This document shows, piece after piece, positions 18,543-28,439 of a stretch of 64,000 nt of DNA. The stretch is from contig SJBG01000009.1 of the NCBI GenBank assembly GCA_004332195.1, positions 17,250 through 81,249 of the forward strand, in the 5' to 3' direction. Positions within the stretch are counted from its first letter, which is position 1, and each line of letters opens with the position of its first letter. The notes below the pieces were generated by a model that saw nothing but the letters and a program-made list of their open reading frames with translations, searched no databases and was not told the DNA's origin. The translations under genes were made by a program, and so were the position numbers. The stretch is from Desulfobulbaceae bacterium (lineage in GTDB: Bacteria; Desulfobacterota; Desulfobulbia; Desulfobulbales; Desulfurivibrionaceae).

Positions 18543-19043
18543 TTAGTCATCATCGTCCGACGACGGCGGCGCAATATCGATCACCTCAAACTGCCGAACC
18601 CCGCCCGGGGTTTTAACCACGATCTCGTCGCCCACCGATTTCCCGATCATTGCTCGCCCCAGGGGTGATAACACCGAGATGCTGCCAGCCTCAACACTGG
18701 CTTCCTCCGGCCCCAGTAGCTGGTAGCTAACCTCGTCATCGGTATCAAGATTGACCAGTTTGACCACCACTCCGAAGACCACTCGCTCACAATCCAAGGT
18801 CAGGGCGCGGCAATCAATGACCTCGGCACGGTTCAATTTGTCCTTTAGTTCCATGATCCGACCTTCAATATGGCTCTGGCGCTCCTTGGCCGCGTGATAT
18901 TCAGCATTTTCCTTAAGATCGCCATGTCCCCGCGCCGTCTCAATAGCCTTGATCAATTCCGGTCGCTCCTGCCGCTGGAGGCCATGCAACTCCGCTCGAA
19001 GTTTCTCGTAGCCTTTCTGGGTTATGGGAATACGTTCAACCAT
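18543..19043 (-). CDS. greA: Transcription elongation factor GreA
   Basis: GreA rescues backtracked RNA polymerase by stimulating transcript cleavage. The 166-residue protein has the N-terminal coiled coil with the catalytic acidic tip (ETARGHGDLKENAEYHAAKE) and the C-terminal FKBP-like domain (VSYQLLGPEEAS, SPLGRAMIGKSVGDE). I set the start at ATG 19043 (MVERIPITQKGYEKL), with GGAGG and GGAAG just upstream; the longer ORF adds 37 unlikely residues. The last residues are SSDDDD, and the stop codon lies in the target duplication of MITE-like copy 3. Confidence 0.96.
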   Translation of the reverse strand: MVERIPITQKGYEKLRAELHGLQRQERPELIKAIETARGHGDLKENAEYHAAKERQSHIEGRIMELKDKLNRAEVIDCRALTLDCERVVFGVVVKLVNLDTDDEVSYQLLGPEEASVEAGSISVLSPLGRAMIGKSVGDEIVVKTPGGVRQFEVIDIAPPSSDDDD

Positions 19044-19266
19044 TCTACTTCCATCCTCCAACCAACTCATCATCATAAGATCTGGGTTTTGCAAACGTGA
19101 CAAAAACAAGGTACAAGGAATGTAAACAAGGTGAAATCGCAAAAGAGTCGGCAACTAGTAAAAACAACTTTAGAGAACCCGCCTTTCTCATGAACGGACA
19201 GAGTAACAAACGTAGCACCCGGCTGTCATCTTAAAAAGGTAATACCGGCAACGAGGAGAGCTTAAC

Positions 19267-19479
19267 ATGAAACCATTGCTGTTTTTTCGTTCGATGGCTG
19301 GACCCCTGATGATCCTGTTTGCCGGCTTGACGACTCTCGCTTGTACCCCCAGGGTGGAGGTGGTCATGCCCAGCGAGCCCATTCATATCAAGCTTGACAT
19401 TAAAATCGAACATGAAATCAGAGTCAAGGTTGACCGCGAACTGGATAACCTGTTCAGCCCGGAAAGCGGCCTTTTTTAA
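19267..19479 (+). CDS. ynbE: YnbE-family lipoprotein
   Basis: A 70-residue predicted lipoprotein: signal peptide, then a Cys at LACTPRVEV (lipobox), then the family core PIHIKLDIKIEHEIRVKVDR. E. coli YnbE is an outer-membrane lipoprotein that works with the AsmA-like protein YdbH, with YdbL as modulator, in phospholipid transport to the outer membrane. A GAGGAG site lies 7 bases upstream of the start. ydbL follows; no ydbH is present in this window. Confidence 0.85.
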   Translation: MKPLLFFRSMAGPLMILFAGLTTLACTPRVEVVMPSEPIHIKLDIKIEHEIRVKVDRELDNLFSPESGLF

Positions 19480-19559
19480 TCGGATGTTTACCAGGAGCAA
19501 AAATCGCGTCCTGATCTTTTTGGAGCCAGACTGAAATCAATTTTCATTAGGAGATGACG

Positions 19560-19949
19560 ATGACTACTCTGCGTAAATGCTGCTATCCTCGCGGTTTCAA
19601 GAAGTTGCCAGTCATGCTGCTGTCGGTTTTGTCGCTGCTGTTGTGGTTAGCTCCGGGAGCAGCGGCCATGACCCTGCAGGATGCCATCAATGCTCTGGGC
19701 GAGGCCAAGAATCAGGGGCTGGTAGGGGAACAATCAAACGGCTACCTTGGGGTGGTCGCCGGCAACGCCCGGGGTGAGGCCATCGCCTATCTGATCAATA
19801 ACGCCCGCCGGGCTGAGTATCAGCGGATGGCTCGGGAAAACAATATTTCCCTGCAGGACGTGGAGCTGATGGCTGGCCAGAAGGCCATCAACCTGACCCC
19901 CCCAGGTCAATTCATCAGAATGCCGGACGGCCAATGGCGCCGCAGGTGA
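19560..19949 (+). CDS. ydbL: YdbL-family periplasmic protein (DUF1318)
   Basis: A 129-residue exported protein. A signal peptide is followed by AMTLQDAINALGEAKNQGLVGE, then NGYLGVV and a C-terminal block ending PPGQFIRMPDGQWRRR, typical of YdbL. I chose ATG 19560 rather than 19554 because AGGAG ends 7 bases before it; only one base would separate it from the first ATG. It pairs with YnbE in the outer-membrane lipid transport system. Confidence 0.87.
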   Translation: MTTLRKCCYPRGFKKLPVMLLSVLSLLLWLAPGAAAMTLQDAINALGEAKNQGLVGEQSNGYLGVVAGNARGEAIAYLINNARRAEYQRMARENNISLQDVELMAGQKAINLTPPGQFIRMPDGQWRRR

Positions 19950-20010
19950 ACCAGTCGCAGCCCGTAAAAACCCCAAAAGAGGTCAGAACTTTTGAGATTT
20001 AAGAGTTGAT

Positions 20011-20526
20011 ATGGATAAAAAAAACAGCAACACTGGAAAAAGTGACCAGAATTGCGCTTTAATCATGGCCGCCGGGGGCCTTATTGAGCGGGGGCAAGGA
20101 GTGAGTTTGCGAATTGCGGTGATTCACCGTCGGCGCTACCACAACGACTGGAGTTTACCCAAGGGCAAACAGGATCCAGGCGAGAATCTGATGGAAACGG
20201 CTCGGCGCGAAATTTACGAAGAAACCGGCTGTCGGGTCCAGCTCAACGGCTTTGCCGGTTGCATCCAGTATTTTGTTGAGGAAACACCCAAGGTGGTGCT
20301 TTACTGGAAAATGCTCGAAATCAATAGTATCAATATTTTCAAGCCATCCAGCGAAGTGGCCAAGCTGGATTGGCTGACCCCGGCCGAGGCATTGCAACGC
20401 CTCACCTATGAAGACGAAAAGGAATTGCTAAGCCGAGTTTACCATACTAGCTTGGCTGATCCGTCAACCAAGCATTCATCAAACCAGTTTCCGGCGGCAT
20501 TGCCCTCTTTACCCCTTACAAAATAA
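20011..20526 (+). CDS. Nudix hydrolase
   Basis: A 171-residue hydrolase of nucleoside-diphosphate-linked compounds. The Nudix box is complete: [20 protein letters not shown] followed by TGCRV. Before it, [14 protein letters not shown] is typical of the family. The substrate cannot be read. The last 30 residues are low-complexity, and the 3' end overlaps the hslU 3' end by 11 bases, in convergent orientation. Confidence 0.9.
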   Translation: MDKKNSNTGKSDQNCALIMAAGGLIERGQGVSLRIAVIHRRRYHNDWSLPKGKQDPGENLMETARREIYEETGCRVQLNGFAGCIQYFVEETPKVVLYWKMLEINSINIFKPSSEVAKLDWLTPAEALQRLTYEDEKELLSRVYHTSLADPSTKHSSNQFPAALPSLPLTK

Positions 20527-22120
20527 AGCGGCTCAAGTCTTCATCGCCCACCACCTCAGCCAACTGCTGACGGACATAATCGGCGCTTATCTCGAATTTT
20601 TTTTCACTCAAATCGGATGCCTCAAAGGCCAGGGTTTCCAGCAAACGTTCCATAACGGTGTGCAGACGCCGGGCCCCGATATTTTCGGTGCGGGAGTTTA
20701 CCTCGGTGGCCAGGCGGGCCACCTCGCGAATGGCCTCGTCGGTAAATAAGAGGTCTATTCCCTCGGTTTTCATCAAGGCGACATACTGTTTAAGCAACGC
20801 GTTTTGCGGTTCGGTGAGAATTCGGTAAAATTCCTCTTCCCCCAGCGAGTTAAGCTCCACTCGAATGGGAAAGCGGCCTTGGAGCTCGGGAATCAGGTCG
20901 GAGGGCTTGCACACATGAAAAGCCCCACTGGCAATAAACAAAATATGATCGGTGTGGACCATCCCGTGTTTAGTGGTCACCGTTGAACCCTCGACGATGG
21001 GCAACAGATCGCGCTGGACCCCTTCCCGGGAGACCTCGGGGCCATGCCCCGAACTTCCGGCCCTGGAAGCAATTTTATCGATTTCATCCAGAAAAACAAT
21101 CCCGGCCTGCTCGGTGCGACCGATGGCCAAGCGGATCACCCGGTCATGGTCGATGAGTTTTTCCGCTTCGCTCTGCTGTAGAATTTCCCGAGCTTCCCGA
21201 ATCTTACATTTGCGTTTTTGGGTCTTGCGAGGGAACATCTTGCTAAACATGTCCCGCAAATTGGATTCCATGCCATCCATGCCGCCAGCCGACAACATCT
21301 CAAACATCGGGGTGGACTGCTGCTGTTCCAGCTCAACCTCCACTTCGCGCTCATCAAGCTTACCCTCCCGCAGCATCTTGCGGAATTTCTCTCTGGTGCT
21401 CTCAGAGAACCCACCGGGGCCGGGGCTGCCGGTTGCGCTGACTGGCGTCGAAGTTTCGGCGGCAGTCCGGGCCATCGTCGCCATGTCGGTTGGCCGGAGC
21501 GGGCCGGCCTTGCTGCCGGCAGCAGCATCGGGCAGACCAGTGACGTCCGCAACCGCCGGAGAGATGTCCTTGCCACCACCTGTGGGCCCGCCTGCACCCC
21601 AAGCGAAAAAGGGCGAAACCCCAGCTCCGGCGCTTCCAGGACGGGACGATGAAGGTGGGACCAGCAAATCAAGAATCCGCTCCTCGGCCAGGATTTTGGC
21701 TTTTTCCCGGACCATCTCCCGCTCTTCTCCCCGGACCATATTGATGGCCAACTCCAAAAGGTCTCGGATTATCGATTCAACATCTCGACCGACGTAGCCC
21801 ACTTCGGTAAACTTGGAGGCCTCCACTTTGAGAAAAGGCGACTGGGCCAGACCCGCCAAGCGGCGGGCGATTTCGGTCTTGCCGACTCCGGTGGGGCCGA
21901 TCATGATAATGTTCTTGGGAGCGATTTCATCCCGCAAAGGGGGCGGTACCCGGCGGCGGCGCCAGCGGTTGCGCAGGGCGATGGCCACCGAACGCTTAGC
22001 CTGGCTCTGACCGATGATATAGTCATCCAGTTGACGGACAATCTCCCGAGGAGTATGAGAATTGACCGCCCCGGCATCTGGTTCTTCTTTCTCATAATTG
22101 GTCGTAATTGGCATAATCAT
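20516..22120 (-). CDS. hslU: HslU, ATPase of the HslUV protease, with extra insert
   Basis: AAA+ unfoldase that feeds substrates to HslV. Walker A is GPTGVGKT (75-82), [14 protein letters not shown] is the pore-loop region, Walker B is [12 protein letters not shown], and the end [20 protein letters not shown] is typical of the HslV-activating tail. The protein is 534 residues, against about 443 in E. coli. The extra length is mostly a Gly/Ala/Ser/Pro-rich stretch at about 157-238 (DNA 21407-21652) in the I-domain, where E. coli has a short linker. ATG 22120 and a downstream ATG at 22114 are both possible. hslV is 18 bases upstream. Confidence 0.96.
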   Translation of the reverse strand: MIMPITTNYEKEEPDAGAVNSHTPREIVRQLDDYIIGQSQAKRSVAIALRNRWRRRRVPPPLRDEIAPKNIIMIGPTGVGKTEIARRLAGLAQSPFLKVEASKFTEVGYVGRDVESIIRDLLELAINMVRGEEREMVREKAKILAEERILDLLVPPSSSRPGSAGAGVSPFFAWGAGGPTGGGKDISPAVADVTGLPDAAAGSKAGPLRPTDMATMARTAAETSTPVSATGSPGPGGFSESTREKFRKMLREGKLDEREVEVELEQQQSTPMFEMLSAGGMDGMESNLRDMFSKMFPRKTQKRKCKIREAREILQQSEAEKLIDHDRVIRLAIGRTEQAGIVFLDEIDKIASRAGSSGHGPEVSREGVQRDLLPIVEGSTVTTKHGMVHTDHILFIASGAFHVCKPSDLIPELQGRFPIRVELNSLGEEEFYRILTEPQNALLKQYVALMKTEGIDLLFTDEAIREVARLATEVNSRTENIGARRLHTVMERLLETLAFEASDLSEKKFEISADYVRQQLAEVVGDEDLSRFIL

Positions 22121-22138
22121 CAAGGCAACCTGCTCCCG

Positions 22139-22669
22139 TTAAAGAGTTTCAAGGTGGATATTGTCGTTGGTATAAACACAGATACCGCCAGCAATTTTCA
22201 ACGACACCTGGCAAATCTCGGCAGCATCCAAAGCGCTGTGAGCCACCAGGGCCTTGGCGGCCGCCTGGGCGTAGGGACCGCCGGAACCGATGGCGAGAAT
22301 GCCGTCATCGGGTTCAATCACATCACCATTGCCGGAAATCAGCAAGGATCGTTCGCCGTCCACCGCCACCAGCAGAGCCTCCAGACGGCGAAGCATGCGA
22401 TCGGTGCGCCACTCCTTGGCCAGCTCCACCGCCGCTCGCAACAAATTACCGTTGTACTTTTCCATCTGCTGTTCCAGCTTGTCGAAAAGGGTGAAGGCAT
22501 CGGCAGTAGCCCCGGCAAAGCCGGTGATTACCCGACCATGATACAGGCGACGAATCTTGCGCGCCTGGTGTTTAACCACCACATTGCCCATGGTGACCTG
22601 ACCATCCCCGGCCACCGCCACCTTGCCCTGGTGTCGCACCGCCAGCACTGTGGTCGAACGTATTCTCAT
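22139..22669 (-). CDS. hslV: HslV, peptidase of the HslUV protease
   Basis: Threonine protease of the proteasome-like HslUV complex. The family N-terminus is seen as [20 protein letters not shown]; the catalytic Thr becomes N-terminal after processing, so the start must lie just upstream, and ATG 22669 with GGAGG 10 bases before it fits. [14 protein letters not shown] is conserved. At 176 residues the length is normal. It lies between xerC and hslU, the common xerC-hslV-hslU order. Confidence 0.96.
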   Translation of the reverse strand: MRIRSTTVLAVRHQGKVAVAGDGQVTMGNVVVKHQARKIRRLYHGRVITGFAGATADAFTLFDKLEQQMEKYNGNLLRAAVELAKEWRTDRMLRRLEALLVAVDGERSLLISGNGDVIEPDDGILAIGSGGPYAQAAAKALVAHSALDAAEICQVSLKIAGGICVYTNDNIHLETL

Positions 22670-22698
22670 CTTATATGGTCCTCCGAAGTTTGATGATC

Positions 22699-22783
22699 CC
22701 GTAAAAAGTCCAAATTTCCACAATTGGTGACACTAACTCAACGATCTGCGCCGCAAAACCTTCGTTTTTTGGAGTTTTTACGG
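22699..22783. repeat. Inverted repeat between xerC and hslV
   Basis: CCGTAAAAAGTCCAAA (22699-22714) pairs with TTTGGAGTTTTTACGG (22768-22783), 15 of 16 positions. The loop is about 53 bases. It resembles dispersed extragenic palindromes and lies 30 bases upstream of hslV, so it could influence the leader. Confidence 0.55.
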
Positions 22784-22832
22784 AACCGTCAGGTTTAATC
22801 GCCGCCCCCCGATTCGGGGAAGGTTGTGATTC

Positions 22833-23936
22833 TTATTTTTGCCCGCCCCCTCGGCTAAAGGGGTGGGTCTTGTCGTATACTGCCGTCAAGTGTTCCAGAT
22901 TGAGGTGGGTGTACCTTTGGGTAGTGGAGAGACTGGCATGGCCCAGCAACTCCTGAACGGTCCGCAAGTCAGCCCCCATTTCAAGCAAGTGCGTGGCAAA
23001 AGAATGACGCAGGGCATGCGGGCTGACTCGGGCGGCGATCCCGGCCCGTTCGGCATAGGTTTTTACCAGCCGCTCAATGCTGCGAGTGGTTAACCGTCCA
23101 CCCCGGGCGTTGACAAACAGGGGTCGCGCACTAATCTCGGGTTTTTTACTCGGCCTCGGCAAAATCCGCCCCTGATCCCGTTTCTGTCCTGGCTCCTGCC
23201 CCTGTTGCTGTCTCGGTCCCTGATCTTGCCCCTGCCCCTGTTGCCGCAGTCGCTGCTCCTGTTCCTTTATTTGTCCTTGTCGCTGCTTCTGGTTCCGGCT
23301 TTTACTCGGTTTCTGCCCCTGGCCGGAACGAAGTAATATCTCCCGCTGGGGCAGATAAGCTAAAATCGCCTCCCGAGCTGGGGTGCCCATCGGCACCAGG
23401 CGTTCTTTGTTACCCTTGCCCTTGATCCTGACCATTTCTTCGGTCAGGTCAACCTGGTCAAGATTCAGAGCCGTCAACTCCGCCACCCGTATTCCCGCGG
23501 CATAGAGCAGTTCCAGGGCTGCCCGATCACGGGCGGCAAAAGTATCGGAGGGACCAGGCATTTCCAGCAAAGAAAAAATTTCGTCCACACTGAGCACCGT
23601 CGGCAAGTATCCTTCCACCTTGGGGGTGGCAACAGTGGCCGCGGGATCGTGGGCAATCACTTCATTTTTTCGCAAATAGCGAAAAAATGTTCGCAGAGCT
23701 GAGAGCTTACGAGCCACCGAGGAGTTTTTGTTGCGTCCATGCAAGCTGTAAATAAAAGCCCGTACCCGCCTAAGATCGAGGTCTTGCACCGTGTTCGCCG
23801 GGCCAAAACCCCGGTCGGTTGCGGCAAATTCCTGTAAATCTCGTCGGTAATTGCTGACCGTATGCGGGGAGTAGCCTTTTTCCACCCGCAGCCACTCGGA
23901 AAATCTCTCGATATGTTCGCCTATAGCGTCACTCAT
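22833..23936 (-). CDS. xerC: XerC-type tyrosine recombinase with Gln-rich insert
   Basis: Chromosome-dimer resolution recombinase. Catalytic residues are visible: Arg150 in GIRVAEL, Lys174 in GKGNKER, HxxR at 307-310 in HALRHSFATH, His333 in LGHASLSTTQRY and the nucleophile Tyr342. Length is 367 residues, against about 300 for XerC. The excess is a Gln/Gly/Arg/Lys repeat at about 204-266 (DNA 23139-23327) between the two halves of the catalytic domain; the frame is intact. Linkage to hslVU supports a housekeeping XerC rather than a phage integrase. Confidence 0.93.
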   Translation of the reverse strand: MSDAIGEHIERFSEWLRVEKGYSPHTVSNYRRDLQEFAATDRGFGPANTVQDLDLRRVRAFIYSLHGRNKNSSVARKLSALRTFFRYLRKNEVIAHDPAATVATPKVEGYLPTVLSVDEIFSLLEMPGPSDTFAARDRAALELLYAAGIRVAELTALNLDQVDLTEEMVRIKGKGNKERLVPMGTPAREAILAYLPQREILLRSGQGQKPSKSRNQKQRQGQIKEQEQRLRQQGQGQDQGPRQQQGQEPGQKRDQGRILPRPSKKPEISARPLFVNARGGRLTTRSIERLVKTYAERAGIAARVSPHALRHSFATHLLEMGADLRTVQELLGHASLSTTQRYTHLNLEHLTAVYDKTHPFSRGGGQK

Positions 23937-24491
23937 CGCAACTGCTCAACCTCATCCCCGCATACTTATTATGGTCTTGGCAATAATCTTTCGTAACTGT
24001 TTAGCGAAACAACAACCGGGGGCTGGCCGCTACTCTAAAAGCAACAGAGATTTTTCCGCCAATGAAAAAGGTTGCAACTTGTTGTTTATGTGCTGGTCTT
24101 ATGGTATGCGCCACGTTATTTGTTACTCATACAAGGTGGGGCTGCCAAATTGGCTTAACCATGTCCCGTAACCGTGCAGGAGTGTTCCATGTTGGTTCAT
24201 TTGGGACTTTATAAGCATACTTGTGTTATGCAAGAAGGCCGAAATGGGAAGGTCAAAATGGGACAAGACGGGGTGCTCCCGAACAGTTGCAATCTTTCTT
24301 GATCAGCTTAACCGGAGGCAGCCTACCACAGCCCGCTTTTTTTTAAAAGAGGTTGCCCCATTTATGTCCCTCATTTATACTGGGGCCTGCGTAATACCTC
24401 CCGGTCGGTTCCTCTGGTAAGCCCCTGGTAAGCCCGCCTTTGCGCAAGGTTGCCGGAATTGCCGGGCGCTAAGCCATCAGGAGCGATGATA
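23937..24491. other. Gene-free stretch upstream of xseB with candidate RNA
   Basis: No supported ORF. Apart from the hairpin at 24179-24279 this is ordinary intergenic sequence. Both flanking genes (xerC minus, xseB plus) read away from it, so divergent promoters should lie here. Confidence 0.6.
24179..24279 (+). ncRNA. Candidate structured RNA, copy A (upstream of xseB)
   Basis: A 101-base foldback. GGAGTGTTCC (24179-24188) can pair with GGGGTGCTCC (24270-24279) through ten pairs including four G-U. The apex GCATA...TATGC is at 24215-24231. The segment from TTGGGAC to GAAGGCC aligns with copy B at 34243-34327. A 14-base block, AAGGCCGAAATGGG, is tandemly duplicated here (24235-24262). The G-U pairs only work for a plus-strand transcript, the strand of xseB. 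Confidence 0.5.
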
Positions 24492-24722
24492 ATGGCAAAA
24501 CATAACTTTGAAGAATCTATGGCCCGGATGGAAAAAATCACCCGGGAACTGGAAGGTGGCGATCTCAGCCTAGAGCAGTCTCTAAAGAAGTTTGAGGAGG
24601 GCATTCGTCTTACCGAGCTCTGTCGTAAAACTTTGGATGAAGCGGAAAAGAAAGTAGAAATCCTGCTGCGCAAAAACGGAGAAATCGTCGCTGAACCTTT
24701 CAGCGACCCCGATGGATCATGA
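24492..24722 (+). CDS. xseB: Exodeoxyribonuclease VII small subunit
   Basis: A 76-residue coiled-coil protein that joins XseA to degrade single-stranded DNA. Family features are FEESMARMEKITRELEGGDL, followed by SLEQSLKKFEEGIRLTELC. I chose ATG 24492 because AGGAG lies 8 bases upstream and the protein then starts as its relatives do; the ORF upstream adds 14 unlikely residues. xseA is not here; xseB leads the isoprenoid genes ispA and dxs, a common arrangement. Confidence 0.94.
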   Translation: MAKHNFEESMARMEKITRELEGGDLSLEQSLKKFEEGIRLTELCRKTLDEAEKKVEILLRKNGEIVAEPFSDPDGS

Positions 24723-24870
24723 GCTCCGCCGTCCAAGCAACCACCAGGATTCAATCACTCCGGCCAGTCACCCCGGTCATCAACCTGGCGCCAATTGTCA
24801 ACCCCTGGTTCTCCGGATATCAGAGAGCTATTGCCTTACTGATAGGCCCGGTAAACTGCAAAATTTGCAT

Positions 24871-25779
24871 ATGGATATAAAAGAATATCTCGCCGATCGG
24901 CAAACGAAAGTCGAACAGGCTTTGGAATCTTTGCTGCCTCCGGATTCGGGGCCGCTGACCAATCATATTGAGGCCATGCGCTACAGTCTTTTGGCCGGGG
25001 GCAAGCGGATCCGGCCTATTCTCTGCCTGGCCGCCGCCGAGGCCCTGTCGACCAGCGCTGAACCATTGCTGCCTTTGGCTTGTGCTCTTGAGTGTATCCA
25101 CACCTACTCGCTGATTCATGACGATCTGCCGGCCATGGATGACGATGACCTGCGCCGGGGGGTCCCCACCAGTCATAAAAAATTCGGCGAAGCGGCGGCG
25201 ATTTTAGCCGGCGACGGCCTGCTCAGCTTGGCCTTTGAACTGCTGACCTCCCCCCTGCCCGACAACCCCATCCGGGCGGAAGACCGCCTGCGGATTGTCC
25301 ATAATATCGCAGTGGCCGTAGGTCCCAGAGGTATGGTGGGCGGTCAGGCGCTGGATATCGAAGCCGAGGGGCCGAACCGCCCAACCGCCAAACCGCTTAA
25401 ATTGGAAGAGCTGCACCGCATTCACTGCTACAAGACCGGGGCCTTGATCACCGCAGCGGTCCAGACCGGGGCCATCGCAGGCGGGGCCGATCAGCGTCAG
25501 TATGCAGCGCTGAGTGTTTACGGCCAACAGATCGGCTTGGCTTTTCAGATTGTCGACGACCTGCTTGACGTCACCGCCGATTCCGCCACTTTAGGGAGAG
25601 CTACCGGTAGCGATGCCGCCCGGGGTAAAGCCACCTATCCCGCGCTGCTCGGCCTGGAGAAAACCAGAAGTAAGGCCACGGAAGCGGGAGTTGCAGCCAT
25701 CTCCGCCCTGGAAATTTTTGATCATCACGCCAACCCCCTGCGGGAGCTGGCCCGTTATATTGTTTCGAGAAAACGTTGA
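24871..25779 (+). CDS. ispA: Farnesyl/geranyl diphosphate synthase
   Basis: Condenses isopentenyl and allylic diphosphates to farnesyl diphosphate. The first Asp-rich motif is HDDLPAMDDDD (83-93) with the two-residue insert typical of bacterial FPP synthases; the second is FQIVDDLLDVTAD (226-237). GGKRIRPIL and GGQALDI are conserved. I prefer ATG 24871 (MDIKEYLADRQTKVEQAL), giving 302 residues as expected. The frame extends upstream to an ATG at 24712 inside xseB, but those 53 residues are unlike the family. The ribosome site at 24871 is weak, so coupling from upstream translation is possible. Confidence 0.93.
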   Translation: MDIKEYLADRQTKVEQALESLLPPDSGPLTNHIEAMRYSLLAGGKRIRPILCLAAAEALSTSAEPLLPLACALECIHTYSLIHDDLPAMDDDDLRRGVPTSHKKFGEAAAILAGDGLLSLAFELLTSPLPDNPIRAEDRLRIVHNIAVAVGPRGMVGGQALDIEAEGPNRPTAKPLKLEELHRIHCYKTGALITAAVQTGAIAGGADQRQYAALSVYGQQIGLAFQIVDDLLDVTADSATLGRATGSDAARGKATYPALLGLEKTRSKATEAGVAAISALEIFDHHANPLRELARYIVSRKR

Positions 25780-25837
25780 TTTTAACCCCCTAATCCCTTT
25801 GCTCGCAGGGTATTATGTTTTTACGGTGACCTAGTTT

Positions 25838-27742
25838 ATGAACAGCCAAACAAGTCTCGCCCAAAGTCGCGAACGATTGCTGTCCACCATCGACTCCCCC
25901 CATGACCTGCGCCGTTTAGACCCAGCTTTGTTGCCCCAACTGGCCACCGAGCTACGGGAAACCATCATTAGTACGGTGGCCAAAACCGGTGGCCACCTGG
26001 CCCCCTGTTTGGGGGTGGTGGAGCTGACCTTAGCGCTGCACTATATTTTTAATACCCCAACTGACAAAATCATCTGGGATGTGGGCCATCAATGCTACGC
26101 CCACAAACTGCTCACCGGCCGTCGCGATCGTTTTGACAGCCTGCGTCGTTTTGGTGGAATCAGTGGTTTTCCCAAGCGTGCGGAAAGTGAGTACGACCCC
26201 TTCGACACCGGGCACAGCAGCACCTCCATTTCCGCCGCCCTGGGCATGGCCACCGGCGCCGCTCTGAATGGAGAGAACAACAAGACCATCGCGGTGATCG
26301 GTGATGGCTCGATGACCGGCGGCTTGGCCTTTGAAGGTCTCAATCAGGCCGGTCATTTAGGCAAGAACTTGATCGTCATTCTCAACGACAATGAAATGTC
26401 GATCTCGCCCAGTGTCGGAGCTTTGTCGAGCTTTATCAGCCGCAAGCTCACCGGTCGAACCGTGGCGCGCATCAAAAAAAATATGGAGCATTTTCTGAAA
26501 AACTTTCAACTTGGCGAAAACTTTTTTCATCTCCTCAAGCGCAGCGAGGAAAGTCTCAAAGGCTTTTTCACGCCCGGGATGCTTTTTGAGGCTTTCAAAT
26601 TCGACTATGTCGGCCCGATTCCCGGCCATGACCTGGAATCCTTACTGGCAACCCTTCGCAATGTCCGTGATTTTAGTGAGGGGCCGATGCTGGTTCATGT
26701 CATTACCACCAAGGGCAAGGGCTATGCGCCGGCCGAACAATGCCCCGACAATTTTCACGGAGTCGGACCTTTTGTCGTTGCTGACGGCTGCGAGGTCAAA
26801 ACCCCGACCGGCGGTCCGGCCAGTTACACCAAAATCTTTGGTGATACCTTGGTGGAACTGGCCCAGGAAGATCCTCGAATTTGTGCGATCACCGCGGCTA
26901 TGCCCATTGGCACAGGCTTAGGCCCGTTTGCCGAAAAATTTCCGGATCGTTTTTTCGATGTCGGCATCGCCGAGCAACACGCCACAACCTTTGCCGCCGG
27001 ACTGGCCTGCGAGGGACTGCGACCGGTGATCGGGATCTATTCCACCTTTCTCCAACGGGCCTTCGATCAGGTGATCCACGATGTCTGCCTGCCCGACCTG
27101 CCGGTGGTTTTCGCCATCGATCGCGGCGGGGTGGTGGGTGATGACGGCCCCACTCATCATGGGGTCTTCGATCTCGCCTTTCTCCGCATCATCCCTAACC
27201 TGGTGCTGATGGCCCCCAAGGATGAAAACGAGTTGCGTCACCTGCTTTATACTGCTTTCAAATATTCAGGACCGGTGGCCATCCGTTACCCGCGGGGGCT
27301 CGGCCTGGGAGTGGAGATTGACCGCCAGTGGCAAAAAATCCCCATTGGTCAGGCCGAGCTGCTAAGAGAAGGCGAAGATATCCTGCTGTTGCCGGTGGGC
27401 AACCGGGTTTATCCAGCCCTGGAGGCGGCGGATAGCCTGGCCGGTATGGGGATTAGAGCCGCGGTGATCAATCCCCGTTTCATCAAACCGCTGGATGAGG
27501 AGTTGATCACGCACTGGGCCGGTCGTACCGGTCGGGTGGTGACGGTAGAGGATAACGTGCGGACCGGAGGATTCGGCTCCGCGGTGTTGGAATTGCTCCA
27601 GCGCTGGGGTTTGGCCGCAATCAGAGTGAAAAACCTGGGCTTGCCCGATCGTTTTCTTGAGCAGGGGAGTCAGCCGCAGCTCTGGCAAATCGGCAAAATC
27701 GATGCGGCGGCAATCAGCGCCGCCGCACTTGAACTCCGGTAA
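25838..27742 (+). CDS. dxs: 1-deoxy-D-xylulose-5-phosphate synthase
   Basis: Thiamine-diphosphate enzyme that makes the first intermediate of the MEP isoprenoid pathway from pyruvate and glyceraldehyde 3-phosphate. The TPP motif runs from [20 protein letters not shown] to the closing [31 protein letters not shown] and YPRG are conserved. At 634 residues it has normal length. It follows ispA and probably shares its transcript. Its 3' end lies 6 bases from the convergent ompH-like gene. Confidence 0.97.
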   Translation: MNSQTSLAQSRERLLSTIDSPHDLRRLDPALLPQLATELRETIISTVAKTGGHLAPCLGVVELTLALHYIFNTPTDKIIWDVGHQCYAHKLLTGRRDRFDSLRRFGGISGFPKRAESEYDPFDTGHSSTSISAALGMATGAALNGENNKTIAVIGDGSMTGGLAFEGLNQAGHLGKNLIVILNDNEMSISPSVGALSSFISRKLTGRTVARIKKNMEHFLKNFQLGENFFHLLKRSEESLKGFFTPGMLFEAFKFDYVGPIPGHDLESLLATLRNVRDFSEGPMLVHVITTKGKGYAPAEQCPDNFHGVGPFVVADGCEVKTPTGGPASYTKIFGDTLVELAQEDPRICAITAAMPIGTGLGPFAEKFPDRFFDVGIAEQHATTFAAGLACEGLRPVIGIYSTFLQRAFDQVIHDVCLPDLPVVFAIDRGGVVGDDGPTHHGVFDLAFLRIIPNLVLMAPKDENELRHLLYTAFKYSGPVAIRYPRGLGLGVEIDRQWQKIPIGQAELLREGEDILLLPVGNRVYPALEAADSLAGMGIRAAVINPRFIKPLDEELITHWAGRTGRVVTVEDNVRTGGFGSAVLELLQRWGLAAIRVKNLGLPDRFLEQGSQPQLWQIGKIDAAAISAAALELR

Positions 27743-27748
27743 CCGCGG

Positions 27749-28300
27749 TTACTGCTTGAGACGCTGGTTTAGCTCTCTAAGGACCTTGTTGCTGATATCC
27801 AGGGCTTCGTTGGCGTAGAGCAGACCGGTACGGCTCCGCAGGCCTTTGGTGGTGACTTCCAAGATTAAATCATAGTTGTTGTTTTTGCCTAACTCGGCGA
27901 TGATCAAGTCCAGTTCGCGGAGAATTGGATCCATCAGCTTTTGCTCCACCTGCCGAACGGCTATCTGGGCGTCCTCATTGCGGATCTCAAACTCCCGGTA
28001 GCGACGTTGAAGCTCACGCTCTCTTTGTCTTTTAACCTGCTCACTCCATACCGATTTTTTCTTTTCAATCTCGTTGAACAGGGCATCCAGCTCGGTCTGC
28101 TTCTGCTGAAGAGCGGCTCGATGCTTTTCGACTTCGGCCTCAATCTGACCGCGAACCGCCTGCACCACGTTTGATTTATCCAAAACATCCTGGACGCTGA
28201 TGGTGGCAATTTTGACATTGGCTGCGGCCGCCGGCAAAGCCAAAGGGCCGGATAGCAGTCCGGCAAAGACTAACAAAACCAAATACTTACAATGTGTCAC
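27749..28300 (-). CDS. OmpH/Skp-family periplasmic chaperone
   Basis: A 183-residue exported protein: signal peptide (to about residue 27), IATISVQDVLDKS as first strand, then a long coiled coil with alternating charges (about 50-130), then YDLILEV...GLLYANEALDIS. Skp trimers hold unfolded outer-membrane proteins in the periplasm. GTG 28300 is chosen, with AAGGAG 8 bases upstream. It is not next to bamA or lpxD as in many genomes. Confidence 0.88.
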   Translation of the reverse strand: MTHCKYLVLLVFAGLLSGPLALPAAAANVKIATISVQDVLDKSNVVQAVRGQIEAEVEKHRAALQQKQTELDALFNEIEKKKSVWSEQVKRQRERELQRRYREFEIRNEDAQIAVRQVEQKLMDPILRELDLIIAELGKNNNYDLILEVTTKGLRSRTGLLYANEALDISNKVLRELNQRLKQ

Positions 28301-28439
28301 TGAAGTTACTCCTTACTTTTACGACTTTAACGGAAAATAAAAAAGCCAACCCGGCTCACAATCCGACCGCCGATGACTGTTCAGGCCGGGGTGAGCCCCC
28401 CCAACGCCATCAGCCTCGTTTATCCGGTACCCACTAAAA

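Noticed and set aside
22833..23936. Tyrosine recombinase as a phage or island integrase
   Set aside because: Synteny with hslV and hslU and the XerC-like catalytic domain indicate the housekeeping recombinase.
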